DNA from: Tridacna crocea
Taxonomy: Eukaryota > Mollusca > Bivalvia > Cardiida > Cardiidae
Assembly: GCA_943736015.1 (NCBI GenBank)
Contig: OX031059.1
Location: 49,983,159 to 50,047,158, forward strand
Length of the DNA: 64,000 nt
Direction: 5' to 3'
Shown in pieces: positions 35,656 through 46,991 of the stretch. Below the pieces are notes generated by a model that searched no databases, had not been told where the DNA came from, and was given only the letters and a program-made list of their open reading frames with translations. Both the position numbers and the translations under genes were made by a program. Position 1 is the first letter of the stretch, and the number at the start of each line of letters is the position of its first letter.

Positions 35656-35863
35656 CCTTTACCAAAATTAATAATCTCATGTTCAACAATTCTGCAGGAA
35701 AGGACTAGGAATTCATTGCGGGTCAATGAGAAATTGCTGGTAACCAGAACTTTCTCCCTGTTGTATTTTCTACCCTACCAAAGAAAGATTTCATCATTTG
35801 AAACACATTTGATATGTCAGTTGCTATTGCAGGTCTAGAATTTGTCATCTGGCTAAGAGTTAA
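35656..35863 (-). mobile_element. TH-MITE copy, decayed
   Basis: GAGAAATTGCTGGTAACCAG, TTTTCTACCCTACC, then TTTGTCATCTGGCTAAGAGTTAA. It shares its TTAA with the copy at 35860. Confidence 0.75.
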
Positions 35864-36088
35864 CCTTTCACAAAACAACAAAACTTTGGACTAGTCCAAA
35901 TTGAAAGCATTTACAGGCTACAAAATAAATGTGACTCAAAAATTGAAATTTGATTTTGGATGGGTAGAAAACATTGTGGGAAAAGGAGAAAATGCTGGTT
36001 ACCAGCATTTTCTCCTATTCCCACAATGTTTTCAAAAGGCCTCTTCCTCAGGGTCATCAAAAGTTGTCATTCTGTGGTACAGGGTTAA
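35860..36088 (+). mobile_element. TH-MITE copy, complete
   Basis: TTAACCTTTCACAAAACAAC to TTCTGTGGTACAGGGTTAA, palindrome nearly perfect. Confidence 0.92.
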
Positions 36089-36099
36089 TTTCAGCATGC

Positions 36100-36680
36100 A
36101 TCTTCCAACTTGTCTAAACTGAAGGGATTTGCAGTGAACTAGTAAGATAATGTTCTAAATAATTGGATCTATATTTGAAATGCAAGAAACAATTGTGGGA
36201 AAAGGATAAAATGTTGATTAACAGCATTTCCACCTTTTCCCACAATGTTTCATAGGTATTGTCACATGGGGTTGTCAAAAATCCAGATTCATTGGTCTTA
36301 GAGTGCTGAATTACTGAGAACGACCTTTTCAATTAGGGGAAAAAATAGTACTCTTTCAAGACAATTTTGGCCAGATTGCACGGTGAAGCAGCAGAGTGTT
36401 GATCAAAGATCAAACTTAACATTCTGATCTAAACTGTCCATAATAAAGTAAATCCAGGAATTGATTTGAAGAGCTAGAAAGCAAAATCAATTTAGTTTTA
36501 CAGCATTCTAGGGCCAATTCAACCCTGTCTGACAACAGAATTTTAGGCCAGTCCATAAATTATTAAAACCATTAATTTTGAATATTTTTGCATATGAGAG
36601 ATCAAATAAGAATCAGATGATTGGATATTTCTGTCAAAATGTGGAAAACATTGTGCGAAAGAGGATAAAATGCTGGTTGT
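36100..36680 (+). mobile_element. Two decayed TH-MITE remnants
   Basis: 36100-36295: AACTTGTCTAAACTGAAGGG, GTGGGAAAAGGATAAAATG, CACCTTTTCCCACAATG. 36513-36680: CAACCCTGTCTGACAACAGA to AGAGGATAAAATGCTGGTTG, with the right half lost. Confidence 0.6.
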
Positions 36681-36992
36681 ATATTTTGAAACATAATCTT
36701 TGTACTTCTGGCACAGCATGTTTGAAAGTGAATTGACGGCTCCTACACAACCAGATACAAACAAGAACAACAACATTGCAAAAACTGATAAAGCCACTGT
36801 TCCAATTTGTTCCTGTGTATTTGTACAACTAATAAACCATTTACAAGAAACCACTTTGAAATGTTTGGCATCTGTTTGAAGTTGTTTACTGACAGGTGAC
36901 TTATTTTTTCCTTCTTACAGTCATTATTTGATGCTCCTGTTTCTATCAAAGAACATTTAAGATGCATAGTAACAAGTTGAGACATTTGACTA

Positions 36993-38408
36993 AACAAGAG
37001 GGCCAAGATGGCCCTGGATCGCTCACCTGAATTTTTGAGCTGACCATAGTCTATTTTTTTTTTTTTGAGGTATTGAAACATTGGAACCAAATTTATAATT
37101 TTGCCAAGCAATTTTCAAAAGGTCACCTGTAAAAGTCATTTCGAAATCTGACCATCAGTTTCAAAAAGAAGAATTTTTAAGAATTCTTCATTTCTGTATA
37201 AGATCAAGTAGCCCCCATCCACGAGAGCCATGTTTCTTGAGGGATCAAAATTTACGAACAAGTTTTGAAAAGGGTCACCCAAGGAACATCTCTCTGAAAT
37301 TATTTCAAAATCTGACCAGGGGTTTCAGAGAAAGAGAATTTTAAAGAATTTCATCATGTCCGTATAGTGCAAGTAGCCCCCATTCACAAGAGCCATGTTT
37401 CTTGACGGATCAAAATTATATGTACAGCTTTTGGAAAGGGTCACCCAAGGAACATCTCTGTCAGATTATTTTAAAATCTGACCACAAGTTTCAGAGAAGA
37501 AGAATTTTCAAGAATTTCTTCATTTCCATATAGTGCAAGTAGCCCCCATTCACTAGAGCCATGTTTCTTGGCCAATCAAAATTTCGCGAACAATTTTAGA
37601 AAAGGGTCACCCAAGGAACATCTCTGTGAAATTATTTCAAAATCTGTCCTGCCATTTCAGAGAAGAAGAATTTTCAAGAATTTCTTCATTTCTGTATAGT
37701 GCAAGTAGCCCCCATTCACCAGAGCCATGTTTCTTGACCAATCAAAATTTCGCGAACAATTTTTGAAAAGGATAACCCAAGGAACAAGTCTGTGAAATTA
37801 TTTCAAAATCTAACCAGCTGTTTCAGAAAGGAAGATTTTTTAAGAATTCCTTCATTTCTGTATAGTGCAAGAAGCCCCCATTCACCAGAGCCACATTTTT
37901 TGACGGATCAAAATTTCACGAACAATTTTTGAAAAGGGTCACCCAAGGAACATATCTGTGAAATTATTTTAAAATCCGACCAGCGGTGTCAGAGGAGAAG
38001 ATTTTTAAAGAATTCCTTCATTTCTGTATAGTGCAAGAAGCCCCCATTCACCAGAGCCACATTTTTTGACGAATCAAAATTTCACAAACAATTTTTGAAA
38101 AGGGTCACCCGAGGAACATATCTGTGAAATTATTTCAAAATCCGACCGGCGGTTTCAGAGGAGAAGATTTTTAAAGAATTTGCTAAAAAATTCCATTTGG
38201 TTGCCATGGCAACCAGAGTTTTTGACGGAATCAAATTCTGTGAACAATTTTTAAAGAGGACCTCCCAAGGAACATTCCTGCCAAGTTTGGTCCAAATCCG
38301 CCCAGCGGTTTAGGAGGAGTTGATGTTTAAAGAATTGTTGACGACTGACGACGGACACCGGGTGATCCTAAAAGCTCCCCTTGAGCACGTTGTGCTCAGG
38401 TGAGCTAA
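36993..38408 (+). mobile_element. Tandem-core element E3, 168-bp type
   Basis: AACAAGAGGGCCAAGATGGC to GCTCAGGTGAGCTAA, six to seven tandem units, then the unique 3' segment with GGTTGCCATGGCAACCAG, GACGACTGACGACGG and hairpin TTGAGCACGTTGTGCTCA. Very similar to E5. Antisense to the otoferlin-like gene. Confidence 0.95.
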
Positions 38409-38685
38409 AAAAGCAATATCTCTTTAATTTGTCATCTTAATTTTTCATACATTATCTCTACAAGACACAAAGATCTGGTACAATTAATTAATTTTCACTT
38501 TCAATTCCTAGATCAAACTGTATGTTCTGTTAAGCTTGCCCTTTACAAACACCTTTCCAATGCAACTTTCTAAACAATCCAACAACTCTAACAACTCTCG
38601 CAAAAAGGCTCTGAAAACAATTAGGGTAAAGGAGAAAATGCAGGTGACCAGCTTATTTTCTTGTCTCAAATTTTTTTCTGGCCTT

Positions 38686-38914
38686 TTAACTCTTTACCAC
38701 ACGAGAAAATTTTAGACTGGTCCAAATTGAAAGCATTTGCAGACGAAAAAATAAAGGTGACTGAAAATTTGAAATTTATTCTGGAAAGGGTAGAAAACAC
38801 TGTGGGAAAAGGAGATAATGCTGGTTACCAGCATTTTCTCCTTTTCCCACAGTCTTTTCAAAAGGCTTCTTTCTCAGGGGCGTCAAAAGTAGGGATTGAG
38901 TGGTAATGGGTTAA
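38686..38914 (+). mobile_element. TH-MITE copy, complete
   Basis: TTAACTCTTTACCACACGAG to GAGTGGTAATGGGTTAA. Palindrome with GGAGATAATG in one arm only. A palindrome remnant precedes it (38595-38660). Confidence 0.93.
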
Positions 38915-39481
38915 AGGAAAAAAATTCCATCATTTGTTGCCTGCAAATACTTTCATTTCTTGAGTGTAATTTTTGCCATCCCTAAAACAGTTACTTGTAA
39001 AGACTGGTAATTTTGCAAGAAAACTTGCAAAACCTTCAGCGAGTATTTACCATAAATCTGGCACTTCAGTTATGAACTGCGAAGTTAAGAAAATGTAAAT
39101 AATAATAGAAGGACGAAATATTCCAGATGACAAAAAAGCCCTTTCAAAGATGTTTAGTAACAGTGGTATTTCTGCAAACATGTTTATGCAATTATTTATA
39201 TCTTCACCAATGCATGAAATATGCATGGCTTAGACTAGAAACTGCAGAAATACTGTCAACAGTTTTGCAATCAACTCATGGTATGTGGGGAAAAACACAA
39301 CAGACACTGGGGGTCAAGATCAGATTATGCAGCAACTATTGTTTTCTGCCATTTTCAACAATACTTTACCTATATCACAGCACACAGTGCACCTAAACAT
39401 AAACTCCTGATGAATCCTTACCAGTATAATGCACAACAATCTTTCCAAATCATTGGCTGCTTTCCCTACTATATACAAAAA
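38915..39481. other. No recognisable feature (intron)
   Basis: A TH-MITE-like trace near 38930-38960 (CATTTGTTGCCTGCAAATAC); otherwise nothing. Confidence 0.45.
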
Positions 39482-39682
39482 TAACCCTTATTCCACTAAA
39501 ATGAAAATTTCAAATCCATATTAAAATCCCTACTATTGTTATTTCAATGGTATATTTCTAGAAATAATATCTCCTTATTGGGCAGTGTAGATCCAAGATC
39601 AGACTGCACATTCTGTGCAGTCTGATTTTGGTCTGCACTGTCTAGAAAAGATCAGGGAGTTGTGCTTAACAGCCTAAGGGTT
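39482..39682 (+). mobile_element. Second TTAA-ended hairpin repeat family, copy 2
   Basis: Starts TAACCCTTATTCCAC, ends GCCTAAGGGTTAA (inverted ends). Central hairpin GATCAGACTGCACATTCTG / GTGCAGTCTGATTTTGGTC. Confidence 0.65.
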
Positions 39683-39735
39683 AAATAGTATTCAGAAAAG
39701 AAGACTGTAATGAATCCTTTAACTGTGGTTATGAA

Positions 39736-39972
39736 CCCTCTGGCAGATGGAAATCAATTACCAGATGATCCTGAGTTTTGACAACACTGGAAAACAAGAA
39801 ATTTGAAAACATTGTGTGAAAAGGACCAAATGCTATTAACCCACATTTTCTCCATTTCCCACAATGTTTCCTAACCATTCAGACACAAATCCAATAGTTT
39901 TAGACACATGTAAGTTGTTGTCCATAAGTGCTTTCAATTCAGACAAGTCTAAAATCTTGTAGTTAGGTAAAG
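39736..39972 (-). mobile_element. TH-MITE copy, decayed
   Basis: CCAGATGATCCTGAGTTTTG, GAAAACATTGTGTGAAAAGG, AAGTCTAAAATCTTGTAGTT. It ends about 110 bp from an otoferlin-like exon. Confidence 0.7.
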
Positions 39973-40085
39973 CACCACCAGAGATATGAACTTGTGACCC
40001 ATGACTGATAAGCTTTGTGAATGACCACTAAGGCTTCTAGGACATGCCATCACATCTTGAAATATGGAAAAGTATCCAAGCTTAC

Positions 40086-40249
40086 CTCCATCATCATCCT
40101 CTAAATCATCAATTGGAGCAGTAAAAATTCGGTTGGCGACTCGAACCTTTCCTGGCTGATAATGAGGGCCATCCACTTTACCATCTTTGCATAGTTTGGC
40201 CAATATCTGGGTTGGTTTTAGTGGATCTCTCCATGCATTATAGCCAAGC
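40086..40249 (-). CDS. OTOF: Otoferlin-like ferlin, exon after C2E
   Basis: Internal exon, 164 nt, acceptor tttttttccag, donor GGAG|gtaagc. It begins with G, completing Met from the upstream exon, and reads [40 protein letters not shown], then an acidic tail DDLEDDDGG. The [19 protein letters not shown] pattern is characteristic of the segment between C2E and C2F in ferlins, and RVANR fits otoferlin better than dysferlin or myoferlin. It is separated from the previous exon by a 22.2-kb intron and from the next by 6.6 kb, both packed with mobile elements. The exon ends in phase 1 (G), completed by GC of the next exon to give Gly. Confidence 0.93.
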
Positions 40250-40334
40250 CTGGAAAAAAAGAATGTTGAAAGATGTCACATAGGTTATCACATTCATCTA
40301 CATTACTGCTTGCAACACGGAATAACAGGCATTC

Positions 40335-40440
40335 CAACATTTGTGTGAAGTTTCATATTGGATCAGCCTGTGCAGTCTGCAAGCCTAATCTGAAACAGCA
40401 CTTTACAATTACATCAGATTTTGTTCCAGGAGTCACATGA
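40335..40440. repeat. Single hairpin related to the 1-246 element
   Basis: GGATCAGCCTGTGCAGTCTG with partner CAAGCCTAATCTGAAACAGC, followed by ACTTTACAATTACATCAGAT, which is the complement of the loop region of the 1-246 element. Confidence 0.6.
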
Positions 40441-40662
40441 ATACACCTATTGTTTGGTAAAGAGTTCAGGACAAGAAATTAAATAGGATTATTCAAGTAG
40501 GATTTGTTCTTGGAAACCTTGATAATATAGTGAGATAAGGCAAAAATGCTGGTTACTGGCATTTTCTCCCTTTCCCACAATGTTATCAATAAAGAGGAAG
40601 AGGATATCAGCAGGTTTCTATCTAAGGGTCATAAAAATAGAGGATTGTCTAGTAAAGGTTTA
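40441..40662. mobile_element. TH-MITE remnant
   Basis: TTGTTTGGTAAAGAGTTC then AATGCTGGTTACTGGCATTT and CCCTTTCCCACAATG. Scrambled. Confidence 0.55.
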
Positions 40663-40738
40663 TTACCTGTTGCTTTTCCATGTTAACAACAATGTTTTCA
40701 AAGTCTAACCATCAGTGTCATCATGTAAACAATTTGGT

Positions 40739-40967
40739 TTTAACGCTTTACCACACAATCACTCCTTTAACGACCCTGACAAAGAAGCTTTTTAAAAACA
40801 TTGTGGGAAAAGAAGAAAATGCTGGTAACCAGCATTTTCTCCTTTTCCCACAATGTTTTCTACTCTTCTAAAGTCAAGTTTCAATTTTTGAGTCACACTT
40901 ATCTTGTTGTCTGCAAATGCTTTCAATTTGGACAAGTCTAAAATTTTCTCGTTTAGTAAAGAGATAA
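40739..40967 (-). mobile_element. TH-MITE copy
   Basis: TTAACGCTTTACCACACAAT to CTCGTTTAGTAAAGAGATAA, palindrome perfect except one base. Confidence 0.92.
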
Positions 40968-41255
40968 CTCTTTACCATACACCAAAAAGTTTAGACCTGT
41001 CCAAATTCAAACCATTTCCGGACAACAAATCAAATGGGATTCAAATGTGGAAATCTGTCTTGCAAGGGGAAGAAAAGGCTGCTGGAAAAGGAGAAAATGT
41101 TGGTTGCCAGGATTTTGTCTATTTAGAACTGAAATATATGTATTTTAAATACAATGTAGTTTGTAAAACATTGTGGATAAATGAAAAGGAACTCAATGAA
41201 AGACACTTCTCCTTTCCTATAATGTTTCAAAGGTTGTCAACTGCAGGGGTATAGA
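40968..41255 (+). mobile_element. TH-MITE copy, decayed, abutting the previous one
   Basis: ACTCTTTACCATACACCAAA, AGACCTGTCCAAATTCAAAC, GGAGAAAATGTTGGTTGCCA. The right part is disrupted (TTTCCTATAATGTTTCAAAG). Confidence 0.65.
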
Positions 41256-41683
41256 AAATGTTTTCCTATAGAAATGAGAACAGAAAAGACATGAGAATAT
41301 TTTCGCATTTTTTAAAAATTTACAGATGATATCTATTCATTTGCCTCAACATGATTCTTAAAGTTACATGCAACTGTTGTAAGACATGTTCAAGTGTTCA
41401 AGAGGGAAAAGAAAAACTGCTGGAAATAGAAATGACATTGCAAAGGTTTCCGATCAAAACCCAATCTATTCCCATCAAAACTTAAACCTGATACTTGTTG
41501 TCCATTAACAAGTGGAAATAAAACAAGTTTATTTCAGGAAACTGCACAGGAAACACGGCCTCACTTCGCTGACCACCGGCCAAGGAATCTCAACAAATTC
41601 TGCGGTCAATTTTCCACTTTAGCCAATAAAAGCCAACCTCACTTTCACTGGTAGATAATTGACAACTGACCACTAAGTGTCAG

Positions 41684-41910
41684 TTAACTCTTTACCATAT
41701 GACAAATTTGGACTGGTCCAAATTGAAAGCATCTGTAGACCATAAATCAAAGATGGCTAAAATGCTAGAATTCATCCTAGAATAGAATAGAACACATGGT
41801 GGCAAAAGGAGAAAATGCTGGTTACCAGCATTTTTCCTTTTCCCACAATGTTTTCAAAAGGTTTCTTTCTATGGGTTGTTGAAATTCAAAATTGTGTGAT
41901 AAAGGAATAA
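41684..41910 (+). mobile_element. TH-MITE copy
   Basis: TTAACTCTTTACCATATGAC to TTGTGTGATAAAGGAATAA, palindrome with one base deleted (CATTTTTCC). Confidence 0.9.
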
Positions 41911-42057
41911 TGGAAGCTGAAATGATTTTGCAAATCTCCAGCTAACCACTATTGAAGATATTGTGCCAAAGGAATAATGGCATGGAATAAGCAAAGTCCC
42001 TGTTTTGCCCAAATATTTTCAATTGTATTTATATTTGAAAATTGTGGCTGTTGTGTA

Positions 42058-42290
42058 TTACCTTTTAACAAAGCAACAAAAATTTAGGCATGTCTAAACT
42101 GTAAGCATGTTGCAGATGACAAATAAGATGTGAGTAAAATAGTTGTTTTTGTCCATGACAGTGCAGAAAGTAAAAGGGAAAAGGTGAAAATGTTAGTTAA
42201 TGACATTTTTCCTTTTCATGCATGTTTTCAAAAGCTTTTCTTCCTCAGAGGTGATCCTTAAAACTTGGGATTCTGTGGTAAAGGGTTGAA
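42058..42290 (+). mobile_element. TH-MITE copy, decayed
   Basis: TTACCTTTTAACAAAGCAAC to TTCTGTGGTAAAGGGTTGA. Palindrome degraded (AATGTTAGTTAATGACATTT). Confidence 0.8.
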
Positions 42291-42304
42291 CATATTCAGT
42301 TAAC

Positions 42305-42534
42305 ATTGATTGTGTGATGTCCATGGTCGTGAGGTAGAGCGTCGGCCTCATAACCTAAAGGTCCTAGGTTCAATACAAGGTAGCGGGTATCAACTTTGGG
42401 ATTTTTCATTGGCCCACACATTCGGCGTGAGTACTGGTCTTAGTTCCCAGGAAGCAGAATCGAGAGAGATTAGTATAAAGTGTATGGACTTGTTTCTCAA
42501 TCGATGTAAAATAAATATGTTTAAACTAAACTAA
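42305..42534 (+). mobile_element. tRNA-derived SINE
   Basis: The head contains GGTCGTGAGGTAGAGCGTCG (A-box-like) and GGTCCTAGGTTCAATAC (B-box-like) about 45 bp apart, then a tRNA-unrelated body (GGCGTGAGTACTGGTC, GGCCCACACATTCG) and the tail AATATGTTTAAACTAAAC. The short open frame through it is not a gene. It lies in the large otoferlin-like intron, antisense. Confidence 0.75.
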
Positions 42535-42571
42535 CATTGAATGAAATTTGGCCGCCTCAAAGGAATTTTTT

Positions 42572-42800
42572 TTAACTCTTTACCAAACAACAAAATTATA
42601 TATACACTGGTCCAAATTGAAAGCATTTGCAGACTACAAAATAAATGTGGCTCAAAAATTGAAATTTGTTCTGGGAAAGACAATAAACATTGTGGGAAAA
42701 GGAGAAAATGCTGGTTACCAGCAATTTCTATCCTACAATGTTTTCACAAAGTTTTTTTCTCAGGGTAATTCAAAGTCTGGATTTTGTGGGAAAGGGTTAT
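42572..42800 (+). mobile_element. TH-MITE copy
   Basis: TTAACTCTTTACCAAACAAC to TTTTGTGGGAAAGGGTTAT. Right arm shortened (CAGCAATTTCTATCC). Confidence 0.88.
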
Positions 42801-42954
42801 GGAATATGTTCAGAACTCCGCCATCCTCAGTTCACAAACATTAACTTAATTATCATAAAGAAATCCATGGACTTTCCAAAAATATGCATATAACAAGAAG
42901 TAATACAAGAACGATAACCTTCAACTTCAATAACCTGCAGTTACAAAAGCCCCA

Positions 42955-43482
42955 TCTTACGAACAATGTCCGTAACAAAGAAACAAATGAATAAATGCAT
43001 GGCAGAAATAAGGGTCCGAGCGGGACTCGAACCCCGAACTCCCGGACGCAAGGCCAATACCCTAACCACTGAGCCAAAGAGATATCTCCCTGACGCAGTA
43101 GCCAGGTATTGTATTTAAATCGGGAGAATGCCATGCAGGAAGGAGTGGTCTCCCGTAACACACCCCCTCTTAAAGTCATCATTTATTGATGACTCAAAGC
43201 CTTATTAGGCAGGAAGTCCGATTTTGGACAACAAATGGGATTAATGGCTCAATGGCCAATCCCGGACGAGCCCCCATCTTACAAACAATGTCCGTAACAA
43301 AGAAACAAATGAATAAATGCATGGCAGAAATAAGGGTCCGAGCGGGATTCGAACCCCGAACTCCCGGACGCAAGGCCAATACCCTAACCACTGAGCCAAA
43401 GAGATATCTCCCTGAAGCAGTAGCCAGGTATTGTATTTAAATCGGGAGAATGCCATGCAGGAAGGAGTGGTCTCCCGTAACA
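42955..43482 (-). mobile_element. TRIM retrotransposon, locus B (complete)
   Basis: LTRs 42955-43160 and 43277-43482 (206 bp each), internal 116 bp with the tRNA-Pro primer-binding site complement ATCCCGGACGAGCCCCCA (43259-43276) and the purine-tract complement CACCCCCTCTT. Flanks CCCCA (42950-42954) and CCCCA (43483-43487) look like a 5-bp duplication, although the C run leaves 4 bp possible. The LTR pair differs at only a few positions, and the element is closely similar to locus A, which is 36 kb away. Each LTR has the tRNA-like A/B boxes. Confidence 0.94.
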
Positions 43483-43546
43483 CCCCACAAGAGTCTACAC
43501 TGCTCTGCTGACCCTTATTGGCCAAAGAATTCAACTACAAGAGGTA

Positions 43547-44143
43547 AACAAGAGGGACAAGATGGCCCTGGATCGCTCATCTGAATTTTTGAGAGGACCA
43601 TAGCTATTTTTTTGAGGTATTGAAACATTGGAAACAAATCATTATTTTGCCAAGCAATTTTCAAAAGGTCACCTGTAAAAGTCCTTTCAAAATCTGACCA
43701 GCAGTTTCAGAAAAGAAGAATTTTTAAAAGTTTCTTAATTTCCCTTTAGTGCAAGTAGCCACCATTCACCAAAGCCATGTTTCTTAACCTATCAAAATTT
43801 CATGAACAATTTTTGAAAAGGTCAATTCAAACGACATTTCGTGAAATTATCTTAAAATCTGACCAGCTGTTTCAGGTAAGAAAAATTTTCAAGAATTTCT
43901 TCATGTCGTATAGTGCAAGTAGCCCCCATTCACCAGAGCCATTTTCTTGACAGATCAAAATTTTTCGAACAATTATTGAAAATGGTCAGCCACGGAACAT
44001 TGCTATGAAATTATTTTAAAATCTGACCATGAGTTTCAGAGAAGGAGAATTTTCAAGAATTTCTTCACTTCCATATAGTGCAACTAGCCCCCATTTACGA
44101 CAGCCATGTTTCTTGAATAATCAAAATTTCACTCACAATTTTT
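43547..44143 (+). mobile_element. Tandem-core element E4, left part
   Basis: AACAAGAGGGACAAGATGGC start, then tandem units up to CACTCACAATTTT, where E5 is inserted. The remainder resumes at 45594. Confidence 0.9.
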
Positions 44144-45593
44144 AACAAGAGGGCCAAGATGGCCCTGGATCGCTCACCTGAATTTTTGAGATGACCATAG
44201 TCTATTTTTTTTTTTTTAGGTATTCAAACATTGGAACCAAATTTATAATTTTGCCAAGCAATTTTCAAAAGGTCACCTGTAAAAATCATTTCGAAATCTG
44301 ACCATCAGTTTCAAAAAGAAGAGTTTTTAAGAATTCTTCATTTCTGTATAAGAGCAAGTAGCCCCCATCCATGAGACCCATGTTTCTTGATGGATCAAAA
44401 TTTACAAACAAGTTTTGAAAAGGGTCACCCAAGGAACATCTCTCTGAAATAATTTCAAAATCTGACCAGGGGTTTCAGAGAAAGAGAATTTTAAAGAATT
44501 TCATCATGTCCATATAGTGCAAGTAGCCCCCATTCACAAGACCATGTTTCTTGATGGATCAAAATTATATGTACAGCTTTTGGAAAGGGTCCCACAAGGA
44601 ACATCTCTGTCAAATTATTTTAAAATCTGACCACAGGTTTCAGAGAAGAAGAATTTTCAAGAATTTCTTCATTTCCATATAGTGCAAGTAGCCCCCATTC
44701 ACTAGAGCCATGTTTCTTGGCCAATCAAAATTTTGCGAACAATTTTAGAAAAGGGTCACCCAAGGAACATCTCTGTGAAATTATTTCAAAATCTGTCCAG
44801 CCATTTCAGAGAAGAAGAATTTTCAAGAATTTCTTCATTTCTATATAGTGCAAGTAGCCCCCATTCACCACAGCCATGTTTCTTGACCAATCAAAATTTC
44901 GCTAACAATTTTTGAAAAGGGTAACCCAAGGAACATCTCTGTGAAATTATTTTAAAATCTGACCAGCAGTTACAGAGAAGAAGAATTTTTAAGAATTTCT
45001 TCATTTCTGTACAGTGCAAGAAGCCCCCATTCACCAGAGCCATGTTTCTTGACGGATCAAAATTTCACGAACAATTTTTGAAAAGGGTCACCTAAGGAAC
45101 ATCTGTGTGAAATTATTTTAAAATCTGGCCAGCGGTTTCAGAGAAGAAGAATTTTTAAGAATTTCATCATTTCTGTATAGTGCAAGAAGCCCCCATTCAC
45201 CAGAGCCATGTTTCTTGACGGATCAAAATTTCGCGAACAATTTTTGAAAAGGGTCACCCAAGGAACATCTGTGTGAAATTATTTTAAAATCTGGCCAGCG
45301 GTTTCAGAGAAGAAGATTTTTAAAGAATTTGCTAAAAAATTCCATTTCATTGCCATGGCAACCAGAGTTTTTGACGGAATCAAATTCTGTGAACAATTTT
45401 TAAAGAGGACCTCCCAAGGAACATTCCAGCCAAGTTTGGTCCAAATCCGCCCAGCGGTTTAGGAGGAGTTGATGTTTAAAGAATTGTTGACGACGCACGA
45501 CGCACTGACGCACGACGGACGACGCACGACGGACGACGGACACCGGGTGATCCTAAAAGCTCCCCTTGAGCACGTTGTGCTCAGGTGAGCTAA
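44144..45593 (+). mobile_element. Tandem-core element E5, nested in E4
   Basis: AACAAGAGGGCCAAGATGGC to GCTCAGGTGAGCTAA. Seven tandem units of about 168 bp, unique 3' segment with TTGCCATGGCAACCAGAG, a CGACGCA/CGACGGA short-repeat tract (45487-45545) and the hairpin TTGAGCACGTTGTGCTCA. Because it interrupts a repeat of known sequence, both ends are well fixed. No obvious target duplication. Confidence 0.95.
45487..45545 (+). repeat. CGACGCA/CGACGGA short-repeat tract
   Basis: Six or more short GACGACGCAC / GACGACGGAC units just before the terminal hairpin of E5. A similar tract is at 58672-58722 in E6. Confidence 0.85.
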
Positions 45594-45892
45594 AAAGCTG
45601 GTCACCCAAGGAAGATCTCTGTGAAATTATTTCAAAATCGGACTAGCCGTTCGAGGGAAGAAGAATTTTTAAAAATTTCTTTATTTCCATATAGTGCAAG
45701 TAGTCCCCATTCACCAGAGCCATGTTTCTTGACGTATTGAAATTTCATTTTAATGTTTAAAGAAATGAGTGGAAAACATTGTGGGAATAGAAGAAATTAC
45801 TCGTTACAAGCAATTTCTCCCTTTCCCATAATGTTTTCAAAAGCTGTTTGTTGTTGATACATCAAAATGCGTATCTATGGAGTAAAGGGTTA
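45594..45892 (+). mobile_element. E4 right part followed by TH-MITE fragment
   Basis: 45594-45750 continues E4 (GGTCACCCAAGGAAGATCTC, GTGCAAGTAGTCCCC) and is then lost. 45765-45892 is a TH-MITE right part with palindrome ATTACTCGTTACAAGCAATT and end GAGTAAAGGGTTAA. Confidence 0.8.
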
Positions 45893-46440
45893 AAATACAA
45901 CTGAAATTATTTTCAAGTTTCTGATACAGCAATTAATTTCTCATTTGGAGGAAGTATGTTATTTTGTACATATTTTTTCTCAAGCTATTTGTAAATGATT
46001 TGTAAATACAGCCTAGGCAGAAACTCTTCGAAAGTGTGTCTTGTTGATTTTGGTGTAACTGTCAGCCTCAGATGGGTGAAAATTAATATTTCTGTCACGT
46101 AAAGATAATCAGGGAAGAAGTGTCAACAATGGATATAAAAGAATTCTAGGCCATCATAATGGTCATATTTCCTACTCCTTTAACAAGAATTGTGTCAATT
46201 ACGTAAGCCATGTGACAGGAACTCCCTAATTACGTCACAAATTCATTGACAGTAGGTATACTCTCTCCCACCTTCGAAAATTAATCACGAATCTCTGTCT
46301 CTTAATTACTTCCGAATTCCTGTCATTTCTATGTTTGTTTCAGTTTAAATACATTACTGTCTAGAACAAATTTATAGCAGGTGACTTTCGAAAACATCTT
46401 TGTGACATAATGGATAATCAACATGAATCAAGGTTTTAAC
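45893..46440. other. No recognisable feature (intron)
   Basis: No repeat or exon signal recognised. Confidence 0.5.
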
Positions 46441-46537
46441 TGGTATTCTTAATCCTCTATAACACACAAAAATTTCAAACTAGTAGCTAGATTGAAAGCA
46501 TCTACATTATAATGTATCTCAAATAATGATGTTTGTC
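46441..46537 (+). mobile_element. TH-MITE left-end fragment
   Basis: TTAATCCTCTATAACACACA, ATTGAAAGCATCTACATTA; stops at the next copy. Confidence 0.55.
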
Positions 46538-46765
46538 TTAACCCTTTCCCAAACAACAAATATTGGACCCTTCCAAACCGAAAGAGTTTGCAGAGGACAA
46601 TTTTAGATTCAGAGAAAATTGCAGAAAGTTCTCAAAAAAGGTAGAAAACACTGTGGGAAAAGGAGGAATTGCTCGGTAAGAGCAATTTCTCCTTTTCCCA
46701 CAGTGTTTTCAAAGACTTTTATCTCAGACACGTAAAAAACCAGGGCTTGTATGGGAAAGGGTTAA
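46538..46765 (+). mobile_element. TH-MITE copy, complete
   Basis: TTAACCCTTTCCCAAACAAC to TATGGGAAAGGGTTAA. Symmetric inner-arm variant AATTGCT / AGCAATT. A remnant follows to about 46890 (AACCAGTATTTTCTCATTTT). Confidence 0.93.
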
Positions 46766-46991
46766 GATGTAGACAACATTGGGAGAAAAAGAGAACTTCT
46801 TGATAACCAGTATTTTCTCATTTTCCCACAATGTTTTCAAAATCTTTCAATCTCTGGGATTTTAAAACTTGGAATTGTGTGCTATAGGATTTACTTTTAT
46901 CAATTTTTTACCTTTGCCAAAAAAAACATTTAGTTACCTGACCAAAAATATTGTCCCTACATAGTTATGCTTTGACCACTAAAACACTAAA

